Of a stretch of 64,000 nt of DNA, positions 33,061-43,403 are shown piece by piece. A program made the position numbers and the translations under genes. This DNA comes from Neopestalotiopsis rosae (Eukaryota; Ascomycota; Sordariomycetes; Amphisphaeriales; Sporocadaceae): contig JALGAS010000001.1 in assembly GCA_023078685.1 (NCBI GenBank), forward strand, positions 1,736,001 through 1,800,000, read 5' to 3'. Positions within the stretch are counted from its first letter, which is position 1. The number at the start of each line of letters is the position of its first letter. The notes beneath the pieces are model-generated. The model made no database searches. It was not told where the DNA came from and saw nothing but the letters and a program-made list of their open reading frames with translations.

Positions 33061-33287
33061 TAGGGACAACGAGGGTTTTCTTCCAGAGTTGTAGATTTTT
33101 GGTGTAGCTCCCCTGATGTCCCTGCCTCTAATGAGCATGAAGCAGGTTGACCTTCAATACTCAGTGCCCTGGTGTCGAGTTGTGGATTGTGACCTTGAAA
33201 TGTAACCATAGTGACTCCTTGCTTCCCAATACAGGGACCTCCCAGCCGTTCGAGGCATTGCAGCAGATTTACTCCAGGTTCTAAGTT

Positions 33288-33740
33288 CTAAGGCTGTGCT
33301 CGATAGACGAGCTGGTAGGACTTGTATTGTGCTATGGTATGGAGATATAGGTCTCGGAGATCGTCATCTCGCTGCTGAGCGATTTGTCGGATCGTCTTTC
33401 TCGTCCATCCTATGGAATGCAAAGCTCGGCCGACCGACCTCTCTGACACTCGCCTCCCGAATTCCCGATAGAGGTACTCGACTAATTCGTCCCGGTATAG
33501 ATCAGGCTGCTGGGTCAGAACATCACGTAAAGCTGCCTGCATAGGTGCTGTAATGCAGCTACGGCGCCCCGCGCGGGTCCTGGTCGTAGTCGGGCGCCTT
33601 GGTGCTTCCCTTTCACGACGGATTCGCTGGACAGCACGTATGCTACATGATGCTCTCAACTTAATGGTGCGATTATCGAACCCCTTGTCGAGCATCGATT
33701 CGACCAAACCACGTCGCTCGGCGTCGAGGGGCGGCGCCAT
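33288..33740 (-). pseudogene. Truncated Tc1/mariner-type transposase
   Basis: A 150-aa frame begins MAPPLDAERRGLVESMLDKG. It keeps the helix-turn-helix part (IKLRASCSIRAVQRIRRE, then YLYREFGRRVSERSVGRAL) and stops right after AQYKSYQLVY. In the intact relative at 53546-54523 the same position is followed by the first catalytic Asp (YIDESG). All DDE residues are therefore missing. The two copies are diverged in sequence, so this is an old relative rather than a recent copy. Confidence 0.8.
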
Positions 33741-34690
33741 CTTCGTCTACGAATACCGATGACATACTCCATTACTCCAATACTCTATGAAAGGCTACAT
33801 AATCCGATTCCTTGCACGGGAGAGTCGTAGGAGGATCCAGCAGGACGTATATTGACACGATGCTTCCGATTTACGGACGGTCATAGAGCTATGAACGTCA
33901 ACAAACGTGCCTGGGTGGCTGGCGGATTTTCGCGCCAGACGTGGCCGACAACCTGACTGAGGAGTAGTAATACCATACTGATCGAGGCTGCAAAGACTCG
34001 AGGGGTTGGGCCACCTGCGCTTAAGCAGGGAGAAGAGTGTGACGATGCGCAGGCAGGCTGGGCAGATCAGCGCTAGTGAGGAAGCTGCATGCATCCCGAC
34101 ATCTGTACTGCAAGACACAACAAAGCATTGACCCTCGAGTTTGCTTTCTTATGCACACGATTTATCGCGATGCCAACCGTCGGTTCCAAGCGATACAGGA
34201 GTATCGCTGCCTGGTCCTCACGAAAAGGCCTGAGTTCTATCTTATCGTGGTCTCTACGTACATGTGAACTTAAGTCAACTTCCTAAGGCGAGATACGCAC
34301 ATTACATTAGACAATTGGGATCATGCTGCTTGGAGCTTTGGCGCCGAGTAGGCGAATGGAGTGGCACTCCAATCGATTCGCGACAGGGCAAGTTGGGTAC
34401 ACTCTATTCATCTAAAATGGCTAACTTTTTTTTGGAGCATCCTGTCCCTTTCAATTGAAGCTAACAATAATAACTCCGCAAGCAGCCCGGGCGACCATCA
34501 TGGAAAATATACCATTTATTAGGATCTGGATGTTCAAGACCTCAAATCAACATTCAGCAAAAGCAACTGAGCCAGCTCTAGCGAGCGTATTCAGGACTGT
34601 CTCCTAATGCTCGAATGCCCGTGTTCCTTCCTAGATTGTCTGACGTTAACTAAAGACTGCAAGCTATCCCAAGACGACACAAATAGTACC
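33741..34690. other. Unassigned, relic-rich interval
   Basis: Nothing supportable. The minus frame at 33795-34118 is Ser/Cys/Arg-rich with no domain. Confidence 0.4.
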
Positions 34691-34780
34691 TGGGATATTC
34701 CTTTGGGATACTCTTCTAGGCTGCTGTTCTGTGTTGGAATACTCTTCTGTACCTTGGATGCTCCTTTGGGATATTCTTAG
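34691..34780 (+). repeat. 18-bp minisatellite, array B
   Basis: About five units related to GGAATACTCTTCTGTACC, interspersed with CTTTGGGATA variants. Same orientation as array A. Confidence 0.7.
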
Positions 34781-34977
34781 GGTTAATACCTCGACTTGGG
34801 GACACAAAATCCGCAAGCCGAAGATATGTATATGGGTCAAAGATTGTTTTCGTTGAAATCGTCATGTTCCGACAGTTTGTTCCACCAAAGCAAGAAAGTC
34901 AGTAGAGCTCCACGACAGACCATAGTTCCGGAACAGAAACCTTGTTGTATGTACGGCAGAAGGGCATTCAACAAAAA

Positions 34978-35098
34978 AGAGTATTCAACACAGCAGAGTA
35001 TTCCAAAAGAATATCCCAGAAGAATATTGCAGCATAGAACAGTATCCCGGCACAGAAGTATATCCCAAGACAGAAGTGTATCCCAAATAAACAAGACA
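34978..35098 (-). repeat. 18-bp minisatellite, array C (inverted)
   Basis: Reverse-oriented units such as ACAGCAGAGTATTCC, AGAAGAATATTGC, ACAGAAGTATATCCC and ACAGAAGTGTATCCC. Together with arrays A, B and D this makes clusters in both orientations within 2.3 kb. Confidence 0.75.
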
Positions 35099-35208
35099 GA
35101 AGATCACGTTGAGATTGTGCCATTCTGAAATGATCATCATGTTCTATTCAATCGTCGTATTTCGGAAGGATGTCCGTTCTAGACTGTTGGAGGCGGATTG
35201 GTTATCGA

Positions 35209-35315
35209 GATACACTTCTGTATTGGGACAACTTCTGTGACAGGGGACTCTTCCATGCTGGGCTACTCTTCTGTGGTTGGATACTGTTCTGTGGTTGGAT
35301 ACTGTTCTGTGGTTG
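35209..35315 (+). repeat. 18-bp minisatellite, array D
   Basis: About six units (for example GGATACTGTTCTGTGGTT twice in a row). The minus-strand reading TTEQYP of these units forms the C-terminus of the RING protein at 35263-35874. Confidence 0.8.
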
Positions 35316-35874
35316 CTCTCCAATTGGCAGCCAATAGTAAGTTCCTTCCGTGATAACGTTCATAGTTTCTTGCTCGATGATACCAACGACGCCTCCTAGA
35401 TCTCTGGGTCGGGAGCTCAATGGCGACTACTGCAGTGGGGGAACTGGGTCGATTCAAGCACTGGTGTTGTGGTATCCAAGGACTCTCGAAGACGAGGTGG
35501 CCACAAACTGGATGTCTTGCTACGTCTCGGCATATGGGACATGTCGGAGCTATCCAGAAGGATCCATTAGGGCGATTGATCAATTCTTGAAACCAGGTTT
35601 GGATGCAGATGCTCCCGAACTTGTGGCCGCAGTGAAGCAAAACCTGTGTCTCCGCTTCTCCTTCATGGTTTGGTGTTCCAAATGAATTTTGGCAGATGAT
35701 GCATTCATCATCTTGACTCGGAATAATCGAGCCACGACGCTCTTCATTAGTCGCTCTGGCGTCATGGCGATCGACTTCTTCGGTGAGCGGACCGAGTTGA
35801 TGTTGGTGGCTACGGTTCCTTTTCCAACGGATTCTCTTCCGAATCATCACAAGAGCTTTTCGCAGCCGAGTCAT
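35263..35874 (-). CDS. RING-finger protein (putative E3 ubiquitin ligase)
   Basis: Intronless frame, 203 aa, start ATG at 35874. The RING domain is at about residues 57-116: CIIC, then LLHCGHKFGSICIQTWFQ, then APTCPICRD. The spacing is C-x2-C, C-x-H, C and C-x2-C of the C3H/HC4 class, with an insertion between the third and fourth pairs. RING proteins recruit E2 enzymes to ubiquitinate substrates; the substrate here is unknown. The N-terminus is very basic (RLRKALVMIRKRIRWKR). The last 15 or so residues (TTEQYPTTEQYPTTEE) are translated minisatellite, so the natural C-terminus has probably been replaced or extended by the repeat. An upstream exon around 35900-36025 is possible. Confidence 0.7.
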   Translation of the reverse strand: MTRLRKALVMIRKRIRWKRNRSHQHQLGPLTEEVDRHDARATNEERRGSIIPSQDDECIICQNSFGTPNHEGEAETQVLLHCGHKFGSICIQTWFQELINRPNGSFWIAPTCPICRDVARHPVCGHLVFESPWIPQHQCLNRPSSPTAVVAIELPTQRSRRRRWYHRARNYERYHGRNLLLAANWRATTEQYPTTEQYPTTEE

Positions 35875-36528
35875 TGGAAGATGCTTTTGGCAGCGAAGCT
35901 CTGTCGAATATTCGCATTCTTGATAGTAGTTGTAGTCTTCTTGATGTGTCTGCGGCAGCCTGTCTATTGATCAGCACCCGCTCTTTCGGCCCAGTTTGGA
36001 GTTTGTGCTGGAGCAATAGCTGCAAGACTTACAACCGTAACTACTGTCCCATAATATTTTGTTCAGGCGACACAAAGGTGAGACTTCAGATTGGAAACTA
36101 ACAGAAAGATTTGTCTGCTGGGATCTGCCACAAGATCCCATTCGGTTGGCAGGATGCCGATAGCTGCGATGTAAGCAGCTTTAAAACTTGACTCGATTTA
36201 TATGGACGTACTTAGGATGAAACCATGGCTGAGATCATATTGTAACGGAACCCAAAGCATGCCTAAATAAGTTCCATACATCATTCTGGAAGACTATACC
36301 GGAACTTTGGGGACAGTTTATTCTATGTCGTTCTCGATATTCACTTGAGCCTTTAGGATAATCGAACCCGCCCATTTACAGCAAGTGCTGCAATGAATAT
36401 GGAAACGACGCGGTAGATAAAAGTATCCAAAATGCCACTTTGGTATCGATAATACGATGTGAAAATACGCCGTGTTTAATGAAAGCTTATAGCTCTAGCT
36501 TCTATATATCCTGGCTGACCTTCGAAGG
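35875..36528. other. Intergenic upstream of the RING gene
   Basis: A minus frame at 36025-35875 (LPKASSNDSAAKSSCDDSEE) may be a 5' exon of the RING gene, but no clear splice pair was found. Otherwise nothing seen. Confidence 0.4.
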
Positions 36529-36920
36529 TGCTTGAATACTCGTTTGTGCCTTAGTACTCTTTTGTGTGGGTTACTCTTCTGTGTTGGGTTACTCTTCTGT
36601 GTTGGGTTACTCTTCTGTGTCGGGTTACTCTTCTGTGTTGTGAACAAACAAAGACGTAGCCACGCTCGTTCCATCCCTGACTGCCCGCAGCTTCTTACAT
36701 TAATAGCCAAGCTTTGCACTCGGGAGATGCTTACATGTACTGATCATTTTTGTACCCGTTTTGTCATCAAATGTCTCCTCTAGCGCCAGGAGGTTGGGCT
36801 GGGAATCCAGACTATTAATGTAAAAAGTTGCGGGCAGTCGGGGATGGAACGAGCGTGCCTAACTTACGTATTTGTTTGTTCCCAACACAGAAGAGTAATC
36901 CATCACAGAAGAGTGTCCAG
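36529..36920. mobile_element. Foldback element with minisatellite-bearing arms
   Basis: The left arm (about 36579-36713) and right arm (about 36804-36905) are inverted copies. The unique part of each arm contains TTCCATCCCTGACTGCCCGC or its complement, and the outer part consists of the 18-bp units (array E, four or more copies of GGGTTACTCTTCTGTGTT on the left; array F, two copies on the right). The loop is about 90 bp. No protein is encoded. The structure is that of a foldback or MITE-like element whose terminal repeats are made of minisatellite. Confidence 0.8.
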
Positions 36921-37416
36921 ATGATGTCGGGTATTGCACATCTTGTCTTCGTGCAGCAGGTAGCAAGTAGATCAATATTTTTGAATTACTTTTCCATTCC
37001 AAAAGCAAGGACCGTATTATAAAATTGTTTCTGCACAAGGATACGGACACTCCTATTCTTAATCCTAGTCAAAAGACGTCTCTGCCAGCAAAGCACGCAT
37101 AGCAAGCTGTGCGGGGCCTCGCAGACCGGCTGGACCTCGTGCTTTGCGTAGAAATGGGTGCTATTCAGAGTCAGGCCGGTTTGCTTGGAGATCCCAACGA
37201 GCAGACGTACATTGAGAGGGGGCAAGTCGCCACTGTAGAGGATATCCAGAAAGTCTGCGCCATCGAACGTCCAGGTGTACATATGAGGACATGAAATTTT
37301 CATCAGTTGCTCCACATAAGATACCATAGACCGATACATCTCTTTCCTGCGGATAATGTCTGTCGTCGGTCGGTGTCGAAAGTCGAGAGCTGACTTGTCT
37401 TAGTGAACGCGAACAT
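36921..37416. other. Unassigned interval
   Basis: A minus frame (37339-36986, 117 aa) encodes TWTFDGADFLDILYSGDLPP and PLNVRLLVGISKQTGL. It looks protein-like but was not recognised and ends next to the foldback element. It may be the tail of a decayed gene. Confidence 0.35.
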
Positions 37417-38001
37417 CTATCTCCCAATTTCTATAACGAAAAGTGAAGAGTTTCGGCTAAGGCACTTGGGATGCACACTTAGCTTGACTAGGCCGAACAT
37501 GGAAAGACGAATATTTAGGATTCGAAGATCTATCGGTAGAGATAGGAGGTGGCTGATCGCGCACAGTACCTAGCGAGGTTCTTCTGTCAGTTATAGTCCG
37601 TGTGTACGATGCATGGCATGCAAGACAAAGCAGACCTGAGCTATCATGCTGGCTACTTCCGCCTCAGAGGCGAGAGGTAGGACAGCAAGGAGATCCATGT
37701 CGGCGTACTCGAACACAATGTCGGTCGATTTTTGATTGTAGTACAGCCCGAAGAAGCGTGCCACATTGATGTGATGGATGTCGACGAAGCTCCCAAAATC
37801 ACTGATCGTCATTTGAGGTACGTCTTCCACTTTGACAATCCGACTGCGGTCTCGAAAAGATCTGCCGATCCATGCACCCGAGATTGAGCGCAGGCAGCAG
37901 TAGTCTGTCTCGGCGGAACCATTGATTGTAACGGGAGGGTAAGCACGAATAGGAATAAGATCTGAGTGATTGTAAAAGTCTGGCTTCCGCCTCAAAGCCA
38001 T
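37417..38001 (-). CDS. Kinase-like protein (probable pseudokinase), copy 1
   Basis: Two exons: 38001-37636 and 37569-37417, 172 aa. The order of features matches the N-lobe of a protein kinase: RIVKVEDVPQM (strand with Lys), then HINVARFFGLYY, then DIVFEYADMDLLAVL (hinge), then ASMIAQVLCAISHLLSLPID (alphaE-like). The catalytic loop HRD is replaced by DLRILNI and DFG by SMFGLVKL. Catalysis is therefore unlikely. It is short for a kinase domain (usually about 260 aa). It is divergently arranged with a related gene at 38662-39731. Confidence 0.55.
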
Positions 38002-38661
38002 TCTTAATTTGGCGAAAGTTGTTTCTCTCGATAATGAGGATGAATGAATATTGAGAAGCTGAAGTACTATCAATACCAACCATGGACTGGTACCTTTGAT
38101 CAGATTTGAACAAAATGGTGATGGTGAATTATTTATATTCCAATGTCGCACTTAAGGTGTCTGTTACGGAATTGTTTCTGGATGTATATATCTGCAGTGC
38201 ATATTCTCAGTACTGTGTCAATTGTGCAAAACATCGTTGTCATTTACCTAGTGCAAACACCCTCCATATTTGGCTCTAATACACACTTCTGGAACGGCTG
38301 AGAAGTCGATTGTGTGAACCAAAACCATTTTGGATCGCCTAGTTGGAGCAATTATCTCCAGTCCATCCGACTACTTAAGCAGTGACTAATTACTGCATGA
38401 ACTTGACAGTCCATCACACAAAGCTACCGTGAAGGGATCATTCAAAACTACCATCATTGACTTGAACTCTCCGCCTTAAGACTTATCAGTGCACGGTGGT
38501 AACGAAGATGGACATACCACACTACAAAAATGGCAAAAGGGTGACACAGATTGGTAAGCTCGAGATACGTCAACCGCTGTTGCGAGGCTCTGGCGGACAA
38601 GACAGTCAAGCATCTCCAGCCTCAGCATCAGTAGCTCCTAATCTCGCAACACGGCTTGGCC
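38002..38661. other. Divergent promoter interval between two pseudokinase genes
   Basis: About 660 bp separating two head-to-head kinase-like genes. A plus ATG at 38509 opens a 45-codon frame that does not splice to the next gene. Confidence 0.45.
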
Positions 38662-39731
38662 ATGCGGCAAACTGAAACGCAAATGGCAAACGCTCTGCAG
38701 AGAATACGTGCCACGAGAGAAGGGCGCCCAAGAGGCTCGTCAACAGGTTGAACATATCCAACATTCAGTCCTCTAGAATCACAAGGCCGGTGCATCATTC
38801 CTCATTAGCTTTCGTCCAGAACCCCGGCCCACCCTCGGCCCACTATTCTCTTTCTCCCACACTACTCAATCTGGGCGGTACGGTTCGAGTGGCGGCGACA
38901 AAGGCTAAGCCTGTGGCGTGTGTCCACCTGAGATATTATCCTGCCCGAGACGCAACGCAAATAATGCACTGGTGTCGACGATTGCGACACGGCAACATAG
39001 TCACAGCGATTGAGAGCTACATGACTGACGACGCTTGCGTCGTTGTCTATGAGGAGGTGGCGGTCAGTCTTGACATGCTCATCCGATCGCTCGCATATCC
39101 TTCTGACGACGACATAGGTTGTATTATGGGACAGGTCAGTCTTGAAGCACCTTGGGAAAGGTCTCAGCTAATCTTCCTCAGATCCTTGACGCTCTAACTT
39201 ACATTGAGAAGAGTGGGTTTCGTCTAACGGCCTTGACTCCTCAGATGATCCTCTTGACACACGATGGGGTGGTTAAAATCAGTAAGGAGCTTCCAAATGA
39301 TGCTTCTCGGAAAGTGTTGCATTTGCAAGACAGACCAAAGCTGACAGATTTGCAGTGAGTTCGACCTATATCGACAAGGGCCCAGCCTCAGGAGACAGGG
39401 ACATTTTAGATTCCCTTGCATCAATTCTGACGCAACTGTTGCACAAAAGTCCCCATGCGTTGCGTGAAAGATATATGGAACAGTCGCAGTCTGTACCATT
39501 TGGTGAGTCCCTCAAGGTTGCCCAATCACCGACGGAACTTTGTGACGTGAGTTTCTGGCCTACAACGCAAAGTCACTTCTAGTATCTGATAATATGCAGC
39601 ATTCGTTTGTGCGAGGAAAGCGAGATACTAGTCAACTGGCCTGTTTGGTGCGTTTGGCAATGGTCTGCGTTGTCTCTGACTACATCTATGAACCTGGAGA
39701 GCAGGATGTGAGATCAAGCCCCGCCAAGTAG
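38662..39731 (+). CDS. Kinase-like protein (probable pseudokinase), copy 2
   Basis: Five exons fit in phase: 38662-38746, 38809-39134, 39182-39281, 39356-39546 and 39600-39731, 277 aa. Kinase-like landmarks are LRHGNIVTAIESYM, ACVVVYEEVAVSLDMLIRSL, CIMGQILDALTYIEKSGFRL, then LTALTPQMILLTHDGVVKIM. The catalytic HRDxKxxN loop is LTALTPQMI and DFG is missing, so this is a predicted pseudokinase. The C-lobe continues with a GDRDILDSLASILTQLL helix. The first intron (donor GTTGAA) is weak; if it is wrong the start moves to a frame beginning about 38748. Related in layout to the minus-strand gene at 37417-38001. Confidence 0.6.
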
Positions 39732-40869
39732 TTGAGTAGGATCGGATTATATAAGAGATGGAGGAACAATATGTGTGCAGCACTTGCAACAAGAGATACT
39801 CCCTTCCATCATGAGCCTTTCTCTGATAAAAGATTGCAGAAAGTGTATTCACTAGTAAGTTGTATGATCGTAACCTTGACAACGAGCTGCGCCAATCAAA
39901 TATATCCTAATGGAAGGCCTGGCAATGGACCGTTTCACATACCACTGTAGCATCTCAAAAGTTTTCAAAAGCGAATTTGTACATCCATATTCTAATACCG
40001 AATCTCGAACTCCTCCGATACTGGGCACTCTATCTCAAAGACGGCCGTCACCCAAGCTCAACCTACGCTGACTTTGCGGTCATGGTGTTTTATTTATGGA
40101 TGAGCCACTTGATTGTTTGTCAGGGTCACTATCGTGGACATAAAATAATTGTTCGGCCTATATTTCAGGCCCAGCTGCTGCTACGTTTGATTGTCTCAAT
40201 TGCATCTTGTCTGCGCACGGGCGCTTTAGGAATTTGGCGGAGGATACAGACAGGTGAGAGTTCTTTCGTTCTCAAGTCGTATCTCCAGAGCTACAATTCG
40301 ACCTTGGCCGAATAAGAATCTGGTTCTTCATTACGCGGAGTCATGCAAGTGCATCCGAGGAGGAAGGCGAATGGGCGTTTCGCAACCATTCAGCACTATT
40401 TTGCAAGAGCAAATATCTTCAGCATGTAAGGATGTGCCGGAATGTGGTGAGCCTCCCCCGTGATCCCATTAGAGACAGGCAATATGGCCAGCAGGGTGGT
40501 CCGCGCCGTGCAATGCTTAAGCAGCCCAATGTTACAGTACTGTGCAAAGTACGATCCATATGTTCTTTATGACGTCAAAGGTCTCGATTAGGACACTGGT
40601 CAAAGTCAATCCAGAAACGAGACTGGATGATTTGTTCTGGGTGGCATCAAGAGATTAAACGCAGTATATCTTGGATCTTCAGCCTAAGCTTAAACCTGAT
40701 CCGGATATAGATCCAGATCCAGATCCAGATCCAGATTTTGAATTGGAAACCTATCTCGCGTGAGCATATTGTGGAACTTGCAAAGGAAATGATTACATAT
40801 ATATAAACTGTGCATGTACACACATGAAGGAAAAAGTGAGGCTGCACCGCACAAATACGATTAGCACAG
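39732..40869. other. Intergenic with a hexamer microsatellite
   Basis: No gene supported. Plus frames at 39732-40463 have no domains. The hexamer microsatellite AGATCC lies at about 40706-40735. Confidence 0.45.
40706..40735 (+). repeat. (AGATCC)n microsatellite
   Basis: About five hexamer units, the outer ones degenerate, 135 bp before the ATG of the 526-aa gene. Confidence 0.85.
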
Positions 40870-42450
40870 ATGGACGAGCTCTCAGCGATCTCTGTTTCTT
40901 ACAATACTCATGTCATCACCGAGAAGATCTTTGATAGCGATATATGGGTTCAAGAGATACAAAAGCTTGGCCTCACGCTCCTTTTCTATGGTATAGATCT
41001 CGAAAAATTAGTACAGACCGAGGTGGTCGATCGAGGTGCTGCTCCATTATATATTGCTCTAGGCCTCGCCAACAGAGCCGAACCGAAACTATTTCCCGCC
41101 AAATACAGTCATGGATATCCATTTCTACCCCTCCTCTTTCGGTGTCTCAAGCCTTGGAAATGGTCCCAAGAAGGAAAGCATGCTATCATCATCACAGAAT
41201 CGAACATCGAATTAAACATTAGTGAATATGCACTGTGTGGGCATATTGTGTCTACCCCCGCGGACAAAAGGCTCACAGCGCACCCGACTGAGACTAATGA
41301 AGCTAGGAGTTTTATTTGTTGTGGAACCCCAGATGCGGATCTTAGTTTCATGTGTTGTCACGTGGGGAAAAGAATCATTTTCGTTGTAACCCTATGGGGT
41401 TCTAAAGAAGCAAGATTGTTCCACGTGGGAAACGATACAGACACTGCCTGCAGATGCAATTTGGAGGAACGACTGGAAGCCTTTCAAGACCAACACAATC
41501 TGAACTTCCATGACATCCAAGATTTTTATTCCATGCCGCTATTAAGCCCGGCCACTATATTGGAACGAAAAAACGCAACTTGGGCGGACCGCGGCGGTCC
41601 CTTTACCCTGAAAGACAGCCAAAGCGAAACCAATAAAGGCAGTGCTGACGAACGAGGCGAAGCTGAAGGCTGGGTGAAACGAGGAAATGGGAAGAAGATT
41701 ATCCTCAGATACGGACCGCCAAATGTGGCGAGATATCGAATAGTGCCAGCGAAGTACTATGAAAGCAAAAAACGAGTGGTTGTCAGCAAGTCTCCAACGC
41801 CTGAGTCATCTCTACCGCCACAACAGATACCTCCTGAGATCCAAGAGCTCGTGTTGAACCAGCTAGATTCGTCCACCATCATTTCTTGCATCCGAGCTGG
41901 TCTCTCGGTAAGAGAAACCATGTACAAGCACCTGTATGTGTGGAAAAGTATTTTCAGGCATGATTTTCAAGCATTAGAATACTTCTTGGGATCGAGTGGC
42001 AACGCGTATCTGATCGGTCTCGGAGCACAACAACTTTACATCGATAGCAGTTTCAGGTTCAGGGAATTGCGGCCAGCACTATCGGTCATTTTTTCATGGC
42101 CAAAACAGAGCATGGTCCCTGTGAATGACCAGAGATTCAATCACAATGGCTTTACAACAGTACTGCAGCCTTTTCTTAGGTTATATATTGCAAATACTCC
42201 AGACTGCCGCACTGTCACGATTAGCAACCCGGGCGACTTGATCGTACGAGAAGGCATGGAATTACAGATTCCATTCCTACGTTTCAGGGATCGCGACCGC
42301 ATATTACGGAAGGCTGAGGTTCAGTATGAATGTATTCGGCCAGGTGGGATTGTGCCGGTCATACATCAGTATAAATTCATGATAGACGAAGAGTCATTCT
42401 GTCTTATTCAGGGCGATATGTCGGAAGAGCCGTGGCACTTGAGCTGTTAG
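40870..42450 (+). CDS. Hypothetical 526-aa protein, possible F-box-like segment
   Basis: Intronless frame of 526 aa. The N-terminal 240 residues form an unassigned globular region with several Cys (SFICCGTPDADLSFMCCHVG). A charged linker follows. At about residues 315-360 the sequence QQIPPEIQELVLNQLDSSTI resembles the first helices of an F-box (LPxEIxxxILxxL), followed by a region rich in hydrophobic residues. If it is an F-box protein it would link a substrate to an SCF ubiquitin ligase, but the match is short. No signal peptide or membrane helix. T/A-rich 3' flank at 42484-42515. Confidence 0.6.
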   Translation: MDELSAISVSYNTHVITEKIFDSDIWVQEIQKLGLTLLFYGIDLEKLVQTEVVDRGAAPLYIALGLANRAEPKLFPAKYSHGYPFLPLLFRCLKPWKWSQEGKHAIIITESNIELNISEYALCGHIVSTPADKRLTAHPTETNEARSFICCGTPDADLSFMCCHVGKRIIFVVTLWGSKEARLFHVGNDTDTACRCNLEERLEAFQDQHNLNFHDIQDFYSMPLLSPATILERKNATWADRGGPFTLKDSQSETNKGSADERGEAEGWVKRGNGKKIILRYGPPNVARYRIVPAKYYESKKRVVVSKSPTPESSLPPQQIPPEIQELVLNQLDSSTIISCIRAGLSVRETMYKHLYVWKSIFRHDFQALEYFLGSSGNAYLIGLGAQQLYIDSSFRFRELRPALSVIFSWPKQSMVPVNDQRFNHNGFTTVLQPFLRLYIANTPDCRTVTISNPGDLIVREGMELQIPFLRFRDRDRILRKAEVQYECIRPGGIVPVIHQYKFMIDEESFCLIQGDMSEEPWHLSC

Positions 42451-42938
42451 ACTGTATATAACCCTGGGTTTTTGTATATAAGCGGTTTTTTTAAAAAAAC
42501 AAAAAAAAAAAAAACCTCGAAAGAGATCGACCATCATTCATATATAATCGAGGCAAGACTCTTGCTCTCATGTTACGGGAAGTCATGACCAGAGCTAGAA
42601 CATCTCTGTAGGGTACATTCTGCAGGATAGAGCAGAGAATTTCGTTGGGCAGAACTAAGGCAAGATCAGCAGAAAGATTTTAACTTCAAATTAGTAAAAG
42701 AATCCTCCATATAACGTTATCACAAGAGGGAAAGAGACTCTGATTACCTTGCAAGTCGACTTCGCGTAGCGAATAGAGCTGATATCCCCCCTTTCGTTGA
42801 ACATGTACAAAGGTCTATGCAATGTGGGACATACACTTGGGAAAGCCGCCTCTTTATATTATTTCATATCGTAACAATTAGATAGTTGGAATAACAGTAA
42901 AACCTCTCAGTCCATTACTTACTACTTCCTGCGTCTAA
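42451..42938. other. Intergenic
   Basis: T- and A-runs just after the 526-aa gene; no gene seen. Confidence 0.5.
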
Positions 42939-43193
42939 GTGTCAACCAGTGAGATGAGGGCTGTGTATCAAGCCATGGCAAGCGAGTTACGCGGTACTGG
43001 CCACTGGTACACTTGCGAGAATGGCCATCCATTCACGGTAGGGGAATGTGGAATGCCGATGCAAGAGGCCCGGTGTCCAGAGTGTGGTGGCCCGACAGGG
43101 CCAGGCGACAAGCACCGGCGGAACTCCAATGCATGCTGCCGCCTTAGGGGGGCATTTCAATGTTATTCAATTACTTCTTCACTATTGTACTGA
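42939..43193 (+). pseudogene. RZ-type zinc-finger remnant (C-terminus of an NFX1-type helicase-like gene)
   Basis: The frame holds EMRAVYQAMASELRGTGHWY, then CENGHPFTVGECGMPMQEAR and CPECGGPTGPG. This is the RZ zinc-finger pattern (C-x4-H, then C and C-x2-C), known from the C-terminus of ZNFX1/NFX1-like helicases and RNF213. A possible splice acceptor (AACCAG) precedes it at 42950, but no upstream helicase exon is present. The finger looks intact though the host gene is gone. Confidence 0.65.
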
Positions 43194-43403
43194 TATGCAT
43201 GCATTAGATACCTGTGGATGAGAAAGGGATCGAGACATTAACGGATTGGTCTTTATGTATGGGCTCAAGTCGAAGTCAGGACGGAAACTCGAGAAATGGA
43301 CTTGTACTAAGCGTCAGTTGCCCTCTAGGTGAATACTGTAGCCCGGGCGTAATAAATTGTTGTATTTGTTTGTGTGTGTTCGAGTTGTGTTACAAACAGA
43401 ATC

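Noticed and set aside
33795..34118. Minus frame that might be the missing catalytic half of the truncated transposase
   Set aside because: It lies upstream rather than downstream of the N-terminal half on the minus strand and shows no DDE motifs.
34768..34778. TTAGGGTTA, telomere-like
   Set aside because: A single occurrence inside minisatellite array B; no tandem TTAGGG array.
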